From Prionace glauca (taxonomy: Eukaryota; Chordata; Chondrichthyes; Carcharhiniformes; Carcharhinidae), in contig CM075760.1 in NCBI GenBank assembly GCA_037974335.1, positions 27,181,402 through 27,245,401 on the forward strand: DNA of 64,000 bases, written 5' to 3'. How positions within the stretch are numbered: position 1 is the first letter of the stretch; each line of letters starts with the position of its first letter. The notes below the pieces were generated by a model. The model was not told the DNA's origin. It saw only the letters and a program-made list of their open reading frames with translations, and did no database searches. This document shows, in pieces, positions 25,640-36,969 of this stretch. Made by a program: the position numbers and the translations under genes.

Positions 25640-26510
25640 ATGGGGTGTTGAGGGTCAGGGAGGTATGGAAAGTTGGTAATAATGGAGGGTCAGAGCGTAA
25701 ATCCTTCAAATTAGTTCCAAATACCAGAGCTCTCTCTGCTAGCATTCATTTTCAGGGGGCTAGAATACAAGGCAGGCGTGTACTGTTGAGGTTTTATAAA
25801 ACTCTTGTCAGACCACATTCAGAATATTGTCAGCAATTCTGGTCCCCGTATCTAAGGAAGAATGTATTGGCCTTGGAGATCATCCAGAGGAAAATGGCAA
25901 GACTGGGGAATGAAAGGCTTAATGCATGAGGAGTGTCTGAGGACTTTGGGTCTGTACTCGATGAAATTTGGAAGGATGAGGAGGGGGATTTCATTGGAAC
26001 GTCCAGAATAAGTGAAGGCCTGGATAGAGTGCACTTGGCGAAGACGTTTCCAATAGTAGGAGAGACTAGTACCCGAGGGTACAGCCTCAGAGGAAAGGAC
26101 AGCCCTTTAGACTTGTGATGTGGAGATGCTGGTGTTGCATTGTGGTGGACACAGTAAGAAGTCTCAGAACACCAGTTGTCCACTCACCTGATGAAGAATT
26201 AACGCTCCAAATGCTCGTGATTCCAAATAACCTGCTGTTGTGGGACTTCTTACTTTAGAACTGTGATGACAAGGAATTTCATCAGCCAAGGGTGGTGAAT
26301 TTGTGAAATTCACTGCCACACAAACTGTGGAGGTCAGGTCATTGATTGTACATCAGAAAGGCATAGTTATGTTCATGACTGATGAAAGGATCAAGGGTTA
26401 TGGGGAAAATCGGGAGAATGGGTTTGAGAAACTTCTCAGCCATAATTGAATGGTGGACCATGCTCGATGGGCCTAATGGCCTAATTCTGTTCCTATTCTT
26501 ATCGTCTTAT
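25640..26510 (+). mobile_element. CR1-type LINE C-terminus, interrupted by a Penelope-type terminal fragment
   Basis: 25,745-26,110 is a degenerate CR1 C-terminus (LLRFYKTLVRPHSEYCQQFW, LALEIIQRKMARL). After 26,255 the tail resumes (AAGGGTGGTGAATTTGTGAA ... GATGGGCCTAATGGCCTAAT). Between them, 26,119-26,255 is the insert listed separately. Confidence 0.75.
26119..26257 (+). mobile_element. Penelope-type terminal repeat fragment
   Basis: Reads GTGGAGATGCTGGTG, ACAGTAAGAAGTCTCA, ACTCACCTGATGAAG, CTCGTGATTCCAAATAA and TGGGACTTCTTACT. This is the partly palindromic end sequence that also borders the element at 59,465-60,835. Inserted in a CR1 tail. Confidence 0.65.
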
Positions 26511-26739
26511 TGTTATTATGGTTGTGGATTTTCGATGAGGTTTTCATTAACCAGGATCGATATTGTCTGCTAAATCCACGCTGCAGCCAATATGATGTAT
26601 AGCTTACAGAGAGAACAGTTTTAATAAGTGACGTCACATAAATCAATCTGACAGCATTATTTAAAGTTCAATCTTAGCAAGAGGTTTCGGATAGAACTAT
26701 CTCTCAGCGTTAATACAGAACACCCTGATCAAGAGGCTT

Positions 26740-28265
26740 CACATCAAACTGTCTCAGCATTTTCTGTTGTAAGGTCATAAGGAGACAACAGTGAACTGAG
26801 GACTGTGTGGGAGAAGGAACCGAGACATCTAAACAGGGCCAGCAGTACTTGAGGAGAGTGTGAGAGGGGGACTCTGGGAGAGAGAGTGAGCACTTGAGAA
26901 GAGTGTCAGAGGGGGACACTGGGACAGGGAACTCGACATTGGTTACTGACAGCGGGCAGGAAGAGGATCAAAACGTTGGAGGGTTCATCGAGGCATCACT
27001 CGCCAGAGAGGATCTTAAAACTGATTCCAGTCGCCAGGCATCAACTCCCAAGGGATTGTCGGTCCCTTCAGAGCGTGGAGGAGCTGTTGATAGCAGGCCT
27101 CCCTGGCCTCCCACATAATAGAACAGACAGTATAGAAGGCGGCAGGAATCTAATCTCAGACAGGACAAAAAAACGGTGATGAGTAAGAGAAGGGAGGTGG
27201 TAAACGCAAGATGGAGTGTGTTGTACCCAAATGAGTGCAGTGTACTGGACAAGTAAATGACCTTGTTACGCACATTGAAATTGGCCGGGAAGATGTTGTG
27301 GGCATCACAGAGACTTGTCTGCAAGGGGATCAGGGCTGGGATCTAAATATCCAAGGAAGTGTGTCTTATCGAAAGGAGAGGCAGATGGACATAGGGGGCT
27401 GTGTTGCATTGTTAGTAAGGAATTAAGTTAAATCGATAGCAAGAAGCGGTATAGGATCAAAAGGGTTAGAATTTCTGTCGGTGGAGAAGAGCAATTGCAA
27501 AAATAAAAAAAGACCCCGATGCGAGTTAGGTATAAGCCCTTTCAAGCAGCAGTCAGGATATGGGCAGAAAATAAATCAGGAGAGAGAAAAGGCTCATGAA
27601 AAATACAATGTTACAATAATCATGGGGGACTTCTTTATGTTGGTGGGCTGGGAAACTCGGGCAGATAGTGGGTCCCAAGAAAATTTGTGGAATGCTTAAG
27701 TTTTTGTTTGGAGCTGCTTGTGACACAGCCTACTAGGGAAGAGGCAATTCTGGATTTGGTGCTGTGTAATGAGGCAGACTTGATTAGGGAACTTAAGGTG
27801 AAAGAACACTTTGGGAGCAGTGACCACAACTTGATAGAATTTATCCGGCAGTTTGAGAGGGAGAAGCTGGAATCAGATGTAACGGTATCAGAATTAAATA
27901 AAGGTAATTGCAAAGACATGAGGGAGGAACTGGCCAGAGTTGATTTGGAAGGGAGCCTAACAGGGAAAAGAGTGGAACAGCAATAGCAGGTGTTTTGAGA
28001 GGCACAACAGAAATTCAGGAGGCACAAGAGAAACTCATCCCAAAGGAGGAGGGAACGTGTCACAGGGGCGATGAGGCATCCATGACATTAACGCGAAAGA
28101 GAAAGCATACAAAGTGGCGAGGATTATTGGGAAGCCAGAGGACTGGGAAACCTGTAAAAGAGAGCAGAGGACAACTAAAAAAACAATAAGAGGAAGAAGA
28201 AGAAATATGCTGGCTAGTAATATAAAAGAAGATATGAAGATTTTCTTTTTCTCTACAAATGTATA
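26740..28265 (+). mobile_element. CR1-type LINE 5' part: ORF2 endonuclease
   Basis: ORF1/ORF2 junction region followed by the endonuclease N-terminus at 27,235-27,426 (IGREDVVGITETCLQGDQGW) and its C-terminus at 27,687-27,986 (REEAILDLVLCNEADLIREL, HFGSSDHNLIEF with the SDH motif). Breaks off at about 28,265 before the reverse transcriptase. Several frameshifts. It complements the 3' fragments elsewhere but nothing shows that they belong together. Confidence 0.8.
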
Positions 28266-28654
28266 AAATATAAGGGAGAGGCGGAACCAAATCTAATTGA
28301 ATTGATTCTTGAAATGAGGCAATTTTTGACTTGGGGTTTGATTTAATGTAGGGAAGAAGACTCCGTGTGACATGTGATCTAATCCAACTCCATTAATTTG
28401 TTTCATTGCCAATATCAGCTCTGATCCTCCGGGTGTCGTTGATGGGAATTCGAAGACACTAAATTTAGGATAACCATATTTATGGAGGAGAGGGATCAAA
28501 TTCTCCCACTGTCCGGATTTTCCTTCAATTATTATAAACATTTTGAACAGCTTTGGTCAAACATGTGATTACTAAACTTGACTGCAGAAGAATGTATCAT
28601 CGTTCATTTTGATTCGAGGAACCAGCAGAGGGAATATAAAGTAAACAACTCGAT
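28266..28654. other. Stretch without recognised features
   Basis: No gene-like frame. The minus-strand frame at 28,293-28,541 has no family match. Confidence 0.3.
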
Positions 28655-28800
28655 GAAAGTTAATTACTGCGGATGCTGGAATCTGAAACCAAACGTGTCA
28701 CACAAAACATTGACGAAATGTCATCTGGACCCTAAACATCAGCTCTTTACTTTCCTATAAATGCTATTACACCCTATATGATTTTCCAGCATTTTCTCTT
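28655..28800 (+). repeat. Short palindromic interspersed repeat, copy 1
   Basis: Begins AATTACTGCGGATGCTGGAA and ends GATTTTCCAGCATTTTCTCT, which is roughly the inverted start. Related copies lie at 36,745-36,957 and 53,855-54,345. It is non-coding and resembles a small foldback/MITE-like element. Confidence 0.65.
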
Positions 28801-28890
28801 TTAGTTAAAGTGGGCAACGGACGGGCTTGTCGGACCAGTTTAGTTACTCCACCAGGGAATCGGAACTACATCAAATGCACCCATCGGTAT

Positions 28891-28962
28891 GTTTCTACAG
28901 TGTAGTGGTTGTCACACTCGCCTGACACGCGGGACGTCCGCGGTTTGACACCGGGCAGAAAC
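28891..28962 (+). tRNA. tRNA-Val-like gene (anticodon GAC), possibly a pseudogene
   Basis: 72 bases matching eukaryotic tRNA-Val: A box TGTAGTGGTTGTCAC, anticodon stem CTCGC/GCGGG (with one T-G pair) around loop CTGACAC (anticodon GAC), and 3' end GGGCAGAAAC. Acceptor stem pairs 6 of 7; the T stem has one mismatch and the B box reads GGTTTGACACC with T for the invariant C. GAC is unusual for eukaryotic Val tRNA, where AAC, CAC and TAC are normal. These changes point to a decayed copy. No close T4 run follows. Confidence 0.6.
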
Positions 28963-30080
28963 ATTTCCAGATGGCTCTATTTCAAGATGATTCAGATTTC
29001 AGAATTATTCTCATTTATCACAAAACATTAATTGAGCTATTGTGTTATTTGCAGCACTTAAGGCGGGGAGAACTCAGGAAAGAATCTTAAAGGGAAGTTC
29101 TGTGATATTGAGCAAGACAGGATGACGGTCAAGAGCAACATTGGTTTGGTCCCCGTTATTTTTAAACTTTGCTGCTTTTCTAGGTGAACTCCAGCTCTCC
29201 ATTCCCCCGGTAGTGTCTGAGACTTCCTCCAATCCGCTTTGTTAATCTCAGAGTTACTGCTTTCTGAATGAAAACTACTTGCAATCAGTCGAGGACAAAT
29301 AGTTTAGTGTTTCATTTATGAAGAAGTTTTCTTGTCATTTAGCCCGAGAATTTTACTCAGACCTGAGTGATATTTCTGTCAAAACAAATGGTTAAATCTG
29401 ACACGTTCCCACCCAGATTTTATCTTGTACCACCATTTGTATCGGCAGTGTTTTTTTACATCATATCACTGCCTTTCACAGTCTGTGTTTTTTCTTGACC
29501 TGCTGCACATGTTGCATTTCCAACCTGGAAGCAAAAGTGCAAATCTCACTCCACCGATTCTTGCAGAGCTGCTTTGGACCAGGAAATATTGCTGGTTTGT
29601 TTATACAATTAATTAAACCTTAATGCATTGAAGACAGCCCGCGTCCCTGAAAGCGTTGAATCCTGACCACAAGGCCACCAGGATCCCATCTGCCTGATTC
29701 TCCCAGATACTGGTTACAGGAATGTGCACAGCACCAATTGTCCGCACTCACACATTCCTTCCTGTCTGTTAAGATTTGAAATTGTTTATATTTTCACATT
29801 GGTTTCCAGTGTGATGAAAGCAGAGCTGTGATAAGCTGATGTTCAGTGGATTTACCTCAGTAAGGTTTATGTCAGTTCGATGCTAACGTTGCTCTTTGAA
29901 TATAGTCAGCTACAGTGAAATATAATGTGGTCGAAGGTAGCCTACGCATTGTTACAGGAGGAACCAGCAAGGGCAGGTTTGGATAATTAACGGAATTGTG
30001 CAATGGGCCTGATATTTCTCCCTGATGTTCAAAATGTCACAATTATTTAGTGACGATTTTCAGTTTGCGGCTATGTGTTG
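28963..30080. other. Spacer between the two tRNA-like genes
   Basis: Unique-looking, AT-balanced sequence of 1.1 kb without a gene-like frame or a named repeat. Confidence 0.3.
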
Positions 30081-30152
30081 GGTTCTGTGGTGTAATGGTG
30101 AGCACTCTGGACTTTGAATCCAGCGATCCGAGTTCAAGTCTCGGTGGAACCT
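30081..30152 (+). tRNA. tRNA-Gln (anticodon TTG)
   Basis: Close to the vertebrate tRNA-Gln consensus. A box TGGTGTAATGGTGAGCAC, anticodon arm CTGGA-CTTTGAA-TCCAG with anticodon TTG, B box GAGTTCAAGTCTC, and an acceptor stem GGTTCTG/TGGAACC that pairs fully with two G-T wobbles. The structure is intact, so it is probably functional. A T4 terminator is not obvious in the next 40 bases. Confidence 0.9.
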
Positions 30153-30401
30153 TCCTTGAATTTGTGAATGCGGGTGGTTGACTTGCTGAAGGCCGCTTTG
30201 GTAAAATGTCTCACAAATTACTCATTGAGAAGACAAATTGTCAACCAGCTTTTCCTGCAATTACATTGCACATTGGCGCCGGATGCCTGAAACTTTACTG
30301 TTTTCATCGTTACGCTGTTTTTTTTATCTCCTCTGTTGGAAATAAAAAGAAACGGCTGGTGTCACACAATAACAATTCCACTGGAGTCTGACAATTATTG
30401 A

Positions 30402-30404
<3 letters not shown>

Positions 30405-30441
<37 letters not shown>

Positions 30442-30460
30442 ATGTGTGTGTGTGTGATTT
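30405..30460. repeat. (GT)n microsatellite
   Basis: About 50 bp of GTGTGT with single C and A interruptions. Confidence 0.95.
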
Positions 30461-30595
30461 GGGATAAATATCTGCTGTCTTCCTTCAGAGTGCTGTTGAT
30501 TCTATGGGTGAAGTTTCACACTCTGGCCTCTCGCCTGCCAACTTTGTTTAAATTGGGAGAGATAACAGAGTGAATTACACCTCAAGCTGGACACA

Positions 30596-30950
30596 ATGCC
30601 CACATGTGACTTCTCTGCCTCTCAGCGCCAACAATGGTTCTCTGGGGCTGATGCAATGACCATGATTAGTATGCGGCCTAATCCCATGTTAAAAGCATTG
30701 GACAATGTAAAGATCATTCGTCCTGACAATACTTCAGCAACAATAATAACGATTTTTGCTCTGGGACTAGCTGTGCCCCAGCCAATCTATTCAAGTACAG
30801 CTATGACACTATCAAAGACACAACATTGTGGAATTTTGGCAGACATGCCTGATTGCAAAATGGAGGACAAATCCAACTCGACCAACTTCCGCCCAATGAG
30901 CAGGACTCGATCAACGTAGTAGAAAGTATCAAGGATTATTGAATAAGCAA
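30596..30950 (+). mobile_element. Second LINE family (Rex1/I-like), reverse transcriptase fragment
   Basis: Plus-strand match to the N-terminal part of a reverse transcriptase of another shark LINE: a stretch resembling KALDTAKAMGPDNIPAIVLK followed by AMTLSKTQHCGILADMP and DKSNSTNFRPMS (consensus DKSNPANYRPIS). Short, degenerate and truncated both sides. Same family as 43,910-45,640 (minus) and 55,246-55,910. The family name is my inference. Confidence 0.65.
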
Positions 30951-30969
30951 TAATAATAATGATAATGAT

Positions 30970-31290
30970 AATAATTTGCTCAGTGATGCTGCTGCATCAC
31001 AGCGACAGGGGCAGGTGTTCAATTCCGACGTATCATCAACGTCTGTGTGGAGTTGGCAGATTCTCCCCGTGTCTGCATGGATTTCCTTGGAGTGTCCCGG
31101 TTTCCTCCCCAAAGGTTTGCGGATTAGGATGATTGGCTATGTGAAATTGGCCCTCGTGTCAGGGGGCTAGCAGGAGAAACATGTGTGATTACGGAAGTAG
31201 GACCTGGATGGGATTGTGGTCAGTCCAGACTCGATAGGCCGAATGGTCTCCTTCTGCACTGTAGGGATTACTGTAGGGATTCTATGTGAT
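30970..31290 (+). mobile_element. tRNA-derived SINE
   Basis: Degenerate head (GATGCTGCTGCATCACAGCG), body GTCTGTGTGGAGTTGGCAGA and GGTTTCCTCCCCAAAGG, and 3' part TGGTCAGTCCAGACTCGATA, CCGAATGGTCTCCTTCTGCA, CTATGTGATATT. Confidence 0.88.
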
Positions 31291-31530
31291 ATTGAGGGAA
31301 GGCAGTAGTACAGACGATGTGGAAGAGTGGTGAGGTAACTGTGGCCAAGCCATGGCTTCCAAAGGTTGAAGAAACATACAAATTGGCAAATTAATCCATT
31401 GATTTGAGAATTTGGAGCAGTTTTAAAATGCAGCAAAAAAAGGACGTAGGGATTGATTGGGAGAGTACGAAAGTAAGAAGGTGGGAAACATAACAAAAGT
31501 TGATCCATTTGTGGGCATTTTCAGAAAATT
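31291..31530. other. Stretch without recognised features
   Basis: Purine-rich sequence, perhaps a diverged upstream part of the following LINE. No motif supports that. Confidence 0.25.
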
Positions 31531-32890
31531 ATTTAGGCTCTAAGATTGTACCTAAAGATTGGAAGGTAGCTAATAAATGTCCACCTTTCAAAAAGGGTAG
31601 AGAAAAATCGGGTGAACCGTAAACTAATTAGCCGAACATCAGGATTGGGAAGTTGCTCAGCATTCGGAAGGTAGTGGTATAGTCAGACGAAGTGAACATG
31701 GATTTGCAAAAAAGAAAACTGGGATTGTGTGAGAATGCAACTAATAGAGGTGACCAAGGAAAATCGATGTGTATGGGTTATTTAGACGTTAGAAGGGTTT
31801 CGACAAGGTCTCACATAGCATAGAACCATAAAAAGTTGAAACAAATGGATAGTGTCTTGAGATGGATAGAAATCTGCTTGGCAGATAGGAAGCAAAAAGT
31901 TGGTAGAAATGGCTGTTTTTTTTCAATTGGCTGGCAGTGACTGGTGAGGTACCGCAGGAATCCGTGCTAGGAGCCTAATTGTTCGTATTATATAGAATTG
32001 ATTTGATAGAGGGAACTAAATGTATTATCTCCAAGTTGCAGATGATGCAAAGTTAGGAGAAAGGGTGAGCTCTGAGAAGGATGCAATGATACTTCAGTGT
32101 GATTTGAATAGGCAGAGTGAATGAGCACACGCATGGCAAATGCAGTATGGTGTGGCAAATGCTAGATTATCCGTTTCAGTCATAACATTAGGAAGAAAAT
32201 ATTTGAATGGGTATAAATTGAGAGGTGAATACTCAGCGAGAGCTTGGTATCCATATGTATTCACACATGGTACAGCGGGCAGGAAGGAAGGCAAATGGTA
32301 TGTTGGCCTTCATAACGACAGGATGTGAGTATAAGGATAGGGAAATATTACTGCAATTTTATAGGGTGTTGGTGAGCCCAAAACCAGAGTATTGTGTGCA
32401 GTGTTTGTGTCCTTATCTGAGGAAAGACGTCCTACTGCAGAGCAGAGTGAAGTCTGATTCCTGGTCTGTCGTGGAGGAGAGACAAAGTCAGTTTGGATTA
32501 TATTATTTGGAGTTAAGAAGTTTGAGAGGGATCTAATAGAAACTGATAAAATTCTAAAAATATTAGGCATCGTAAATTCAGAAAGAAAATCCCAGACGGT
32601 TGGGGAGTCCATAACTAGGGTTAATAGTTTGAGGATAAAGGGTAAAACCTTTAGAACTGAGGTGAAGAGAAACTTCATCACCCAGACAGTGGTGAATTTG
32701 CAGAAGTGATTATGGCCAAAACATTGCGAGATTTCAAAAATAAATTGGATACAGCTCTTGGGGCTAAAGGGATCAAGGGATATGGCGGAAGGCACGATCA
32801 GTATATTGAATTGGATGATCATCCATGATCATAGTGAGTGGCGGAGAAGGCTCGGAAGGCCGAATGGCCTATTCCTGTTTCTACTTTTTT
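31530..32890 (+). mobile_element. CR1-type LINE, reverse transcriptase to 3' end
   Basis: Old copy. Reverse transcriptase start near 31,555 (DWKVANKCPPFKKG), a catalytic-region remnant near 31,770-31,800 (GYLDV..), then MLAFITTGCEYKDREILLQF and SPKPEYCVQ in 32,225-32,536, and the tail GAGTGGCGGAGAAGGCTCGG, GGCCGAATGGCCTATTCCTG. Many stops and frameshifts. Confidence 0.78.
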
Positions 32891-33029
32891 CTGTTACTGT
32901 GAGAGTGGGTCTGTGTTTGTTTTATTTTCCTTTGAGCTCTGTGTGGGTGCATCCGTGCATATGATTTCGGAAACTCTGCTTGTGTGTGTCTGTGCCTGTT
33001 TGTTTATCTGCGTGTGTGTTTTTAGCTGA

Positions 33030-33039
33030 GAGGCAGTGG

Positions 33040-33097
<58 letters not shown>

Positions 33098-33520
33098 TGC
33101 CTGAGTTTGTCTGAACTTTCGTGTCTGCTCTGTGAGTGTCTGTGTTTCTGTGTCCTTGTTTGAGTGTCCATATATTTGTTGTCTGACAGTGTGTGTGCCT
33201 GTGTTTGTTTGTCAGTGTGTATCAGCGCGCATCCATGTGTGTGTTTATCTGACAGCGTGTGTATCTATGTGTGTGTGTGCGTGTATCTGTGTGTGTGTGT
33301 GTGTGTGCATGTGTGTGTTTATGTTTGTATGTCATAATGCCTGAGATAATCAGCCTGTCTGTCCACGTCTGTGTTTGTGTGTGTGTGTGTGCTTTTCTGT
33401 GTCAGCTTTTGTCTAAGTGAGTTTGCGCTGTTGTCTGAGTGTGTGTGCATGTCTGAGTGTGAGTTTTTCTGTGTGAGTGCTTGTTTGTGTGTGCGTGTGT
33501 GAAAGTATGTGTGCGTGAGA
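33030..33520. repeat. GT-rich low-complexity block
   Basis: Pure (GT)n at about 33,040-33,095 and a long imperfect TGTGTG/TGTCTG region after it. 33,245-33,520 has an inverted partner at 37,139-37,425. Cys/Val-rich frames here are spurious. Confidence 0.93.
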
Positions 33521-33746
33521 GAGAAAGAGAGTGAGAGAAAGAGAAAGAGAGAGATTGAAAGTCAGAGAGAGAGAGACTGAGAGATAGATAGAGAGAGACA
33601 GTCAGAGAGAGAGACTGAGAGAAAGACAGTGAAAGACAGTGAGAGTGAGAGAGTGAGAGTGAGAGAAAGAGAGAGAGATTCAGTGAGAGAGGGAGAGAGA
33701 AAGAGAGAGACTAGGAGACAGAGAGAGAGAGAGAGAGAGAGAGATT
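33508..33746. repeat. GA-rich microsatellite
   Basis: GAGAGA runs with AGTGAGAG and GACAGT interruptions, ending in a pure (GA)n at about 33,722-33,743. The minus-strand Ser/Leu-rich frame is spurious. Confidence 0.95.
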
Positions 33747-34434
33747 GCTCACTATAATGCATGACTGCAAGGTTCTGGTCTTACTTGCACTGAAGCACTT
33801 ACAGTAGCTCCTGCTCATCGCATGTTCACTTTTCCATTAACTCTTTCAGCGCTGAGCCATGAGCTCAAATCTACAGCACACGTCAGAACAGATTAATTTC
33901 CATGTCCTGAAACCATCGGCACTGCCCAGTTTGTGCCTTTTTCTCTCCTTTTGGTCTCTGTAGTTGTAATTTTGGTTCTGGCTGTTTGCAGATAATGTTT
34001 GAGTTGTATTAATGTCGGCACCTCTGATCATCCAGAGGAAAAACAGAGAGAATCGTGACAACCGCCTGTTCCCGCTGTGCAATGGGCAGTCAGCAGGGGG
34101 CGGACGTAAGGCGCATTTGGACATTGAAATAGAAATGCTCATGTATTCATACAGGTTGCTCAATAATTAATTCAAAACTGAATAGCATGTTTGGAAGGTG
34201 GAGATTGTAGGACAGTGACCATGCCACTGAAGTGTCCCAGACTAATTGTATAGGCATACCGTTCACATCACTTCCCCACCCAGCACCCTCAGTGCGCCGA
34301 ATGCAATTTGATTTTTTTGAATTCAACAATAACATTTAAGTCTATTTCTTTGTGTCACTGGTAGCTTTACATTAATATTGCAATAATGTCACTGTGATAA
34401 TCCTCTATTCGTCACACTCTGGCGCCTGTTCCAG
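33747..34434. other. Stretch without recognised features
   Basis: Mixed-composition sequence. Minus-strand frames at 33,846-34,163 and 34,147-34,335 have no recognisable family and no splice context. Confidence 0.3.
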
Positions 34435-34640
34435 TACATTGGTGTAGAATTTAGCATTGTCAGTACATCTTTCAGACTGTGGGAGGAAACCGGAGCTCCC
34501 GGAGAAAACCTAAACAGATACGGGGACAACATGCGGACTCTGCACGGACAACGACCAAAGCCAGGAATCGAACCCGAGTCCCTGCTGCTATGATACAGTA
34601 GTGCTAACTACGATGTCAGTGTGCCATCAGTGTGCCTGGG
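34435..34640 (-). mobile_element. tRNA-derived SINE, 5' half
   Basis: Reverse orientation: plus strand reads GACTGTGGGAGGAAACCGGA, CCCGGAGAAAACC and CCAGGAATCGAACCCGAGTC (the B-box region). It includes the head but lacks the SINE 3' half. Confidence 0.85.
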
Positions 34641-35078
34641 TATAGATAGGAGTGTGAGGAAGAACGTACTTGTTATAGATGGGGTGCACCAAAATTTCAC
34701 CAGACTGATACATGTCCTTTGAAGAGAGATTGAGGCGTGCATTCAATTCAATTTGGCAGAATGGGAGACCTGATTGAAATACATAAAATTCTGAAAATTC
34801 CAGCATTATGACCCATCAGTACTGAAGAAACGGCCCCTAAATTTCCAAGTCGGGATGGTGAATGACTTCGAGAGTGAATCTCCTTTTGATGGTATTCCCA
34901 AGTATCGACTACCCTTGTGATTTTATCATGGTAATGGCTGTGTCTTGAGAAAGTACTGTCTAGTGCTCTCGACACACGAGTTCAAATCTCACCAGCGGTG
35001 ACAGGTGGAATTTAAATATAATTAATAGAAATGTAGAATTGAAAATTCGGCTGAATAATAGAGACCATAATAAAACGC
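34640..35078 (+). mobile_element. CR1 fragment, Rex1-like scrap and second-family SINE fragment
   Basis: 34,660-34,800 is a diverged CR1 C-terminus (TTTGAAGAGAGATTGAGGCG, ATGGGAGACCTGATTGAAAT). 34,840-34,935 resembles text of the other LINE family (CAAGTCGGGATGGTGAATGA). 34,960-35,078 is the head of a second SINE family (GAGTTCAAATCTCACCAGCG, GGTGGAATTTAAAT). Confidence 0.55.
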
Positions 35079-35079
35079 T

Positions 35080-35565
35080 CATCCGTTTTTGCAAAAGCAA
35101 ATACTGTGCACCAATGCTGCAACAATGCTCATTGGGGTTTGGAAGAAAATGGTGGTGGTGGGGGGGGGGGGGGTGGTGTGGTCTTATAGAAACGCATACA
35201 AATATGAAGGGAATAAATATGATAGAAGCAAGGAGGCTGTTTCCACTGAGATGAAATTAGAACGAGGGACAAGACTTCTCATAAAGATGGAGAGATTTTG
35301 GATTGTGTTGAGGAGGAACCTCATCATCTAAATGGTTGTGAATCTGTATAAATCCCTATCCGGTGAAACAGTTGAGGCTGCATCGTTAAACATTTTTAAG
35401 ACAAAGATAGATTTTTGAGCAGTAAAGGAATTCAGGGTTATGGCGAGCGGGCGGGAAAGTGGAGTTGAATCCAGAAAAAAGATGTTTTCATTGAATGGCG
35501 GATCAGGCTCGGAGGGCCAGATGGCCTATTCCTGCTTCTTGTTTTTATGTGCTTTCAGAAAGGAA
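35080..35565 (+). mobile_element. CR1-type LINE C-terminus and tail
   Basis: Degenerate: AGGAGGAACCTCATCATCTA, a G run at 35,158-35,173, TTAAACATTTTTAAGACAAA and the 3' phrase TCGGAGGGCCAGATGGCCTA. Confidence 0.7.
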
Positions 35566-35984
35566 ATCTGCCTACAACCTGGACTGTTTGTGAGGCAAGA
35601 CCGAGAGAAATGTGGCCGACATTTACCGATCTTTTGAAATATTCATTTAGACAAGAGGCGAGAGGTTACAACAACCACATGGGGCAGAAGAATAAAAATA
35701 ACTCTCCATCTCTTACATCTTCCAGCCATCATAACAAAGACATCAATCTGAAACCTGAACTCGGTTTCTCACTTGCACAGTTACTGACTGCCTTAATGCA
35801 GGCAGCGTTTCCTGTTTTTGTCTGAATTGCTGCACTTTGGCTGACGCTGGTTTCTTCTCTGAGAAGAAATGTGTGGCTCATTTCGAGAATTCCAACTCAC
35901 AGCCTGTTTTCATCCTCGCTCTCCCTGCCTACGAGTCCCTCCTTATCCTGCTGCAATGTTCCAGTGAAGCCCCAAGGGCACTCT

Positions 35985-36240
35985 TTAAAAAAAGGGGGTC
36001 CCACATTTAAGTGAGAGAAGAGTGGGAGGTTTTCCTCTCAAAGGATCATGTGCCCCTCAGAAGGCAGTGGAAGCAGTCTTTCAATATATTTAAAGGCAGA
36101 AGGAGCTAGATTCTTAGTAAACAAGAAGGGTGAAATGTGATCAGGGTTGGCAGAAGCTTATACTAAGATCAGCCATAATCTTGTTCACTGGCAGAGCAGG
36201 GAGAGAGAGGTCAGGTGACAAACTGTTACTTCTCAGTAGC
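35985..36240 (+). mobile_element. LINE 3' tail, diverged
   Basis: CAGAAGGCAGTGGAAGCAGT followed by TTTAAAGGCAGAAGGAGCTA and AGATCAGCCATAATCTTGTT, a pattern typical of older CR1/L2 tails in sharks. Old and short. Confidence 0.5.
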
Positions 36241-36744
36241 CTGTAGGTTACTGTATACATATTAAACTTTCATGGTGGCTTAGTAAGGAGCATGTGTACG
36301 AGACATAGCAAGAACTGTTCCTGAAATCGATGGTGAGCAAATCGGGTTTACATCGCCAACTGTTCGGCTCTGGGATTCATTGTCTCAAAGACCAGAGTAA
36401 ACATTTTCTGGGGTGACTTTCAAAAGAGAATGATTACAAAGTCGAAAATATAACATGCAGTGTGGCATGTGTCAACGGCAAATGCAGTCGGGCAATTTTT
36501 TTTTAGCTTATTGAGCTAGCAAACATGTGCTTGTTAGGCCGAATTGTCTCGTTCTTTAATATACAAACCTAATGAGTAACAGGATTGACTGGAGTGTAAC
36601 ACTTTCATTTGATTCATTAATAATTGCTGCTTGAAGAATCGGCTAAACAGGAACTTGTTAATTCTTAGATTCGTTCTCAATAATTTTCATTCATTTGTCC
36701 ATGAGTGTTGTTCGCAAAACCAAAAATTGTTGCTGGTCCGAAAC
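36241..36744. other. Stretch without recognised features
   Basis: AT-rich, no gene-like frame supported. Confidence 0.3.
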
Positions 36745-36957
36745 ACAAATTACTGCGGATTCGTTAATCCAAAACAAAAAACATTCTGGAACATCTCAGT
36801 GGGTCTGACAGTATCTGCGGAAAGAGAATAGAGCCAAAGTTTAGAGTCTCGATGACAATTCATCAGGGGCATCCGGACTCGAAACGCTAACACTATTCTC
36901 TCTTACAGATGATGTCAGCGCTGCAGAACTGTTCCAGCATTTTCTGGTTTTGTGTTG
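36745..36957 (+). repeat. Short palindromic interspersed repeat, copy 2
   Basis: ACAAATTACTGCGGATTCG ... CAGTGGGTCTGACAGTATCT ... AGATGATGTCAGCGCTGCAG ... TTCCAGCATTTTCTGGTTTT. The right half is roughly the inverse of the left. Same family as 28,655-28,800. Confidence 0.7.
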
Positions 36958-36969
36958 CTCTTTCTAATT

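Noticed and set aside
26629-26640. Perfect CRE palindrome (GTGACGTCAC) near 26,629 as a promoter
   Set aside because: A single site with no gene start nearby; it may belong to the 5' region of the following LINE, but nothing supports a call.
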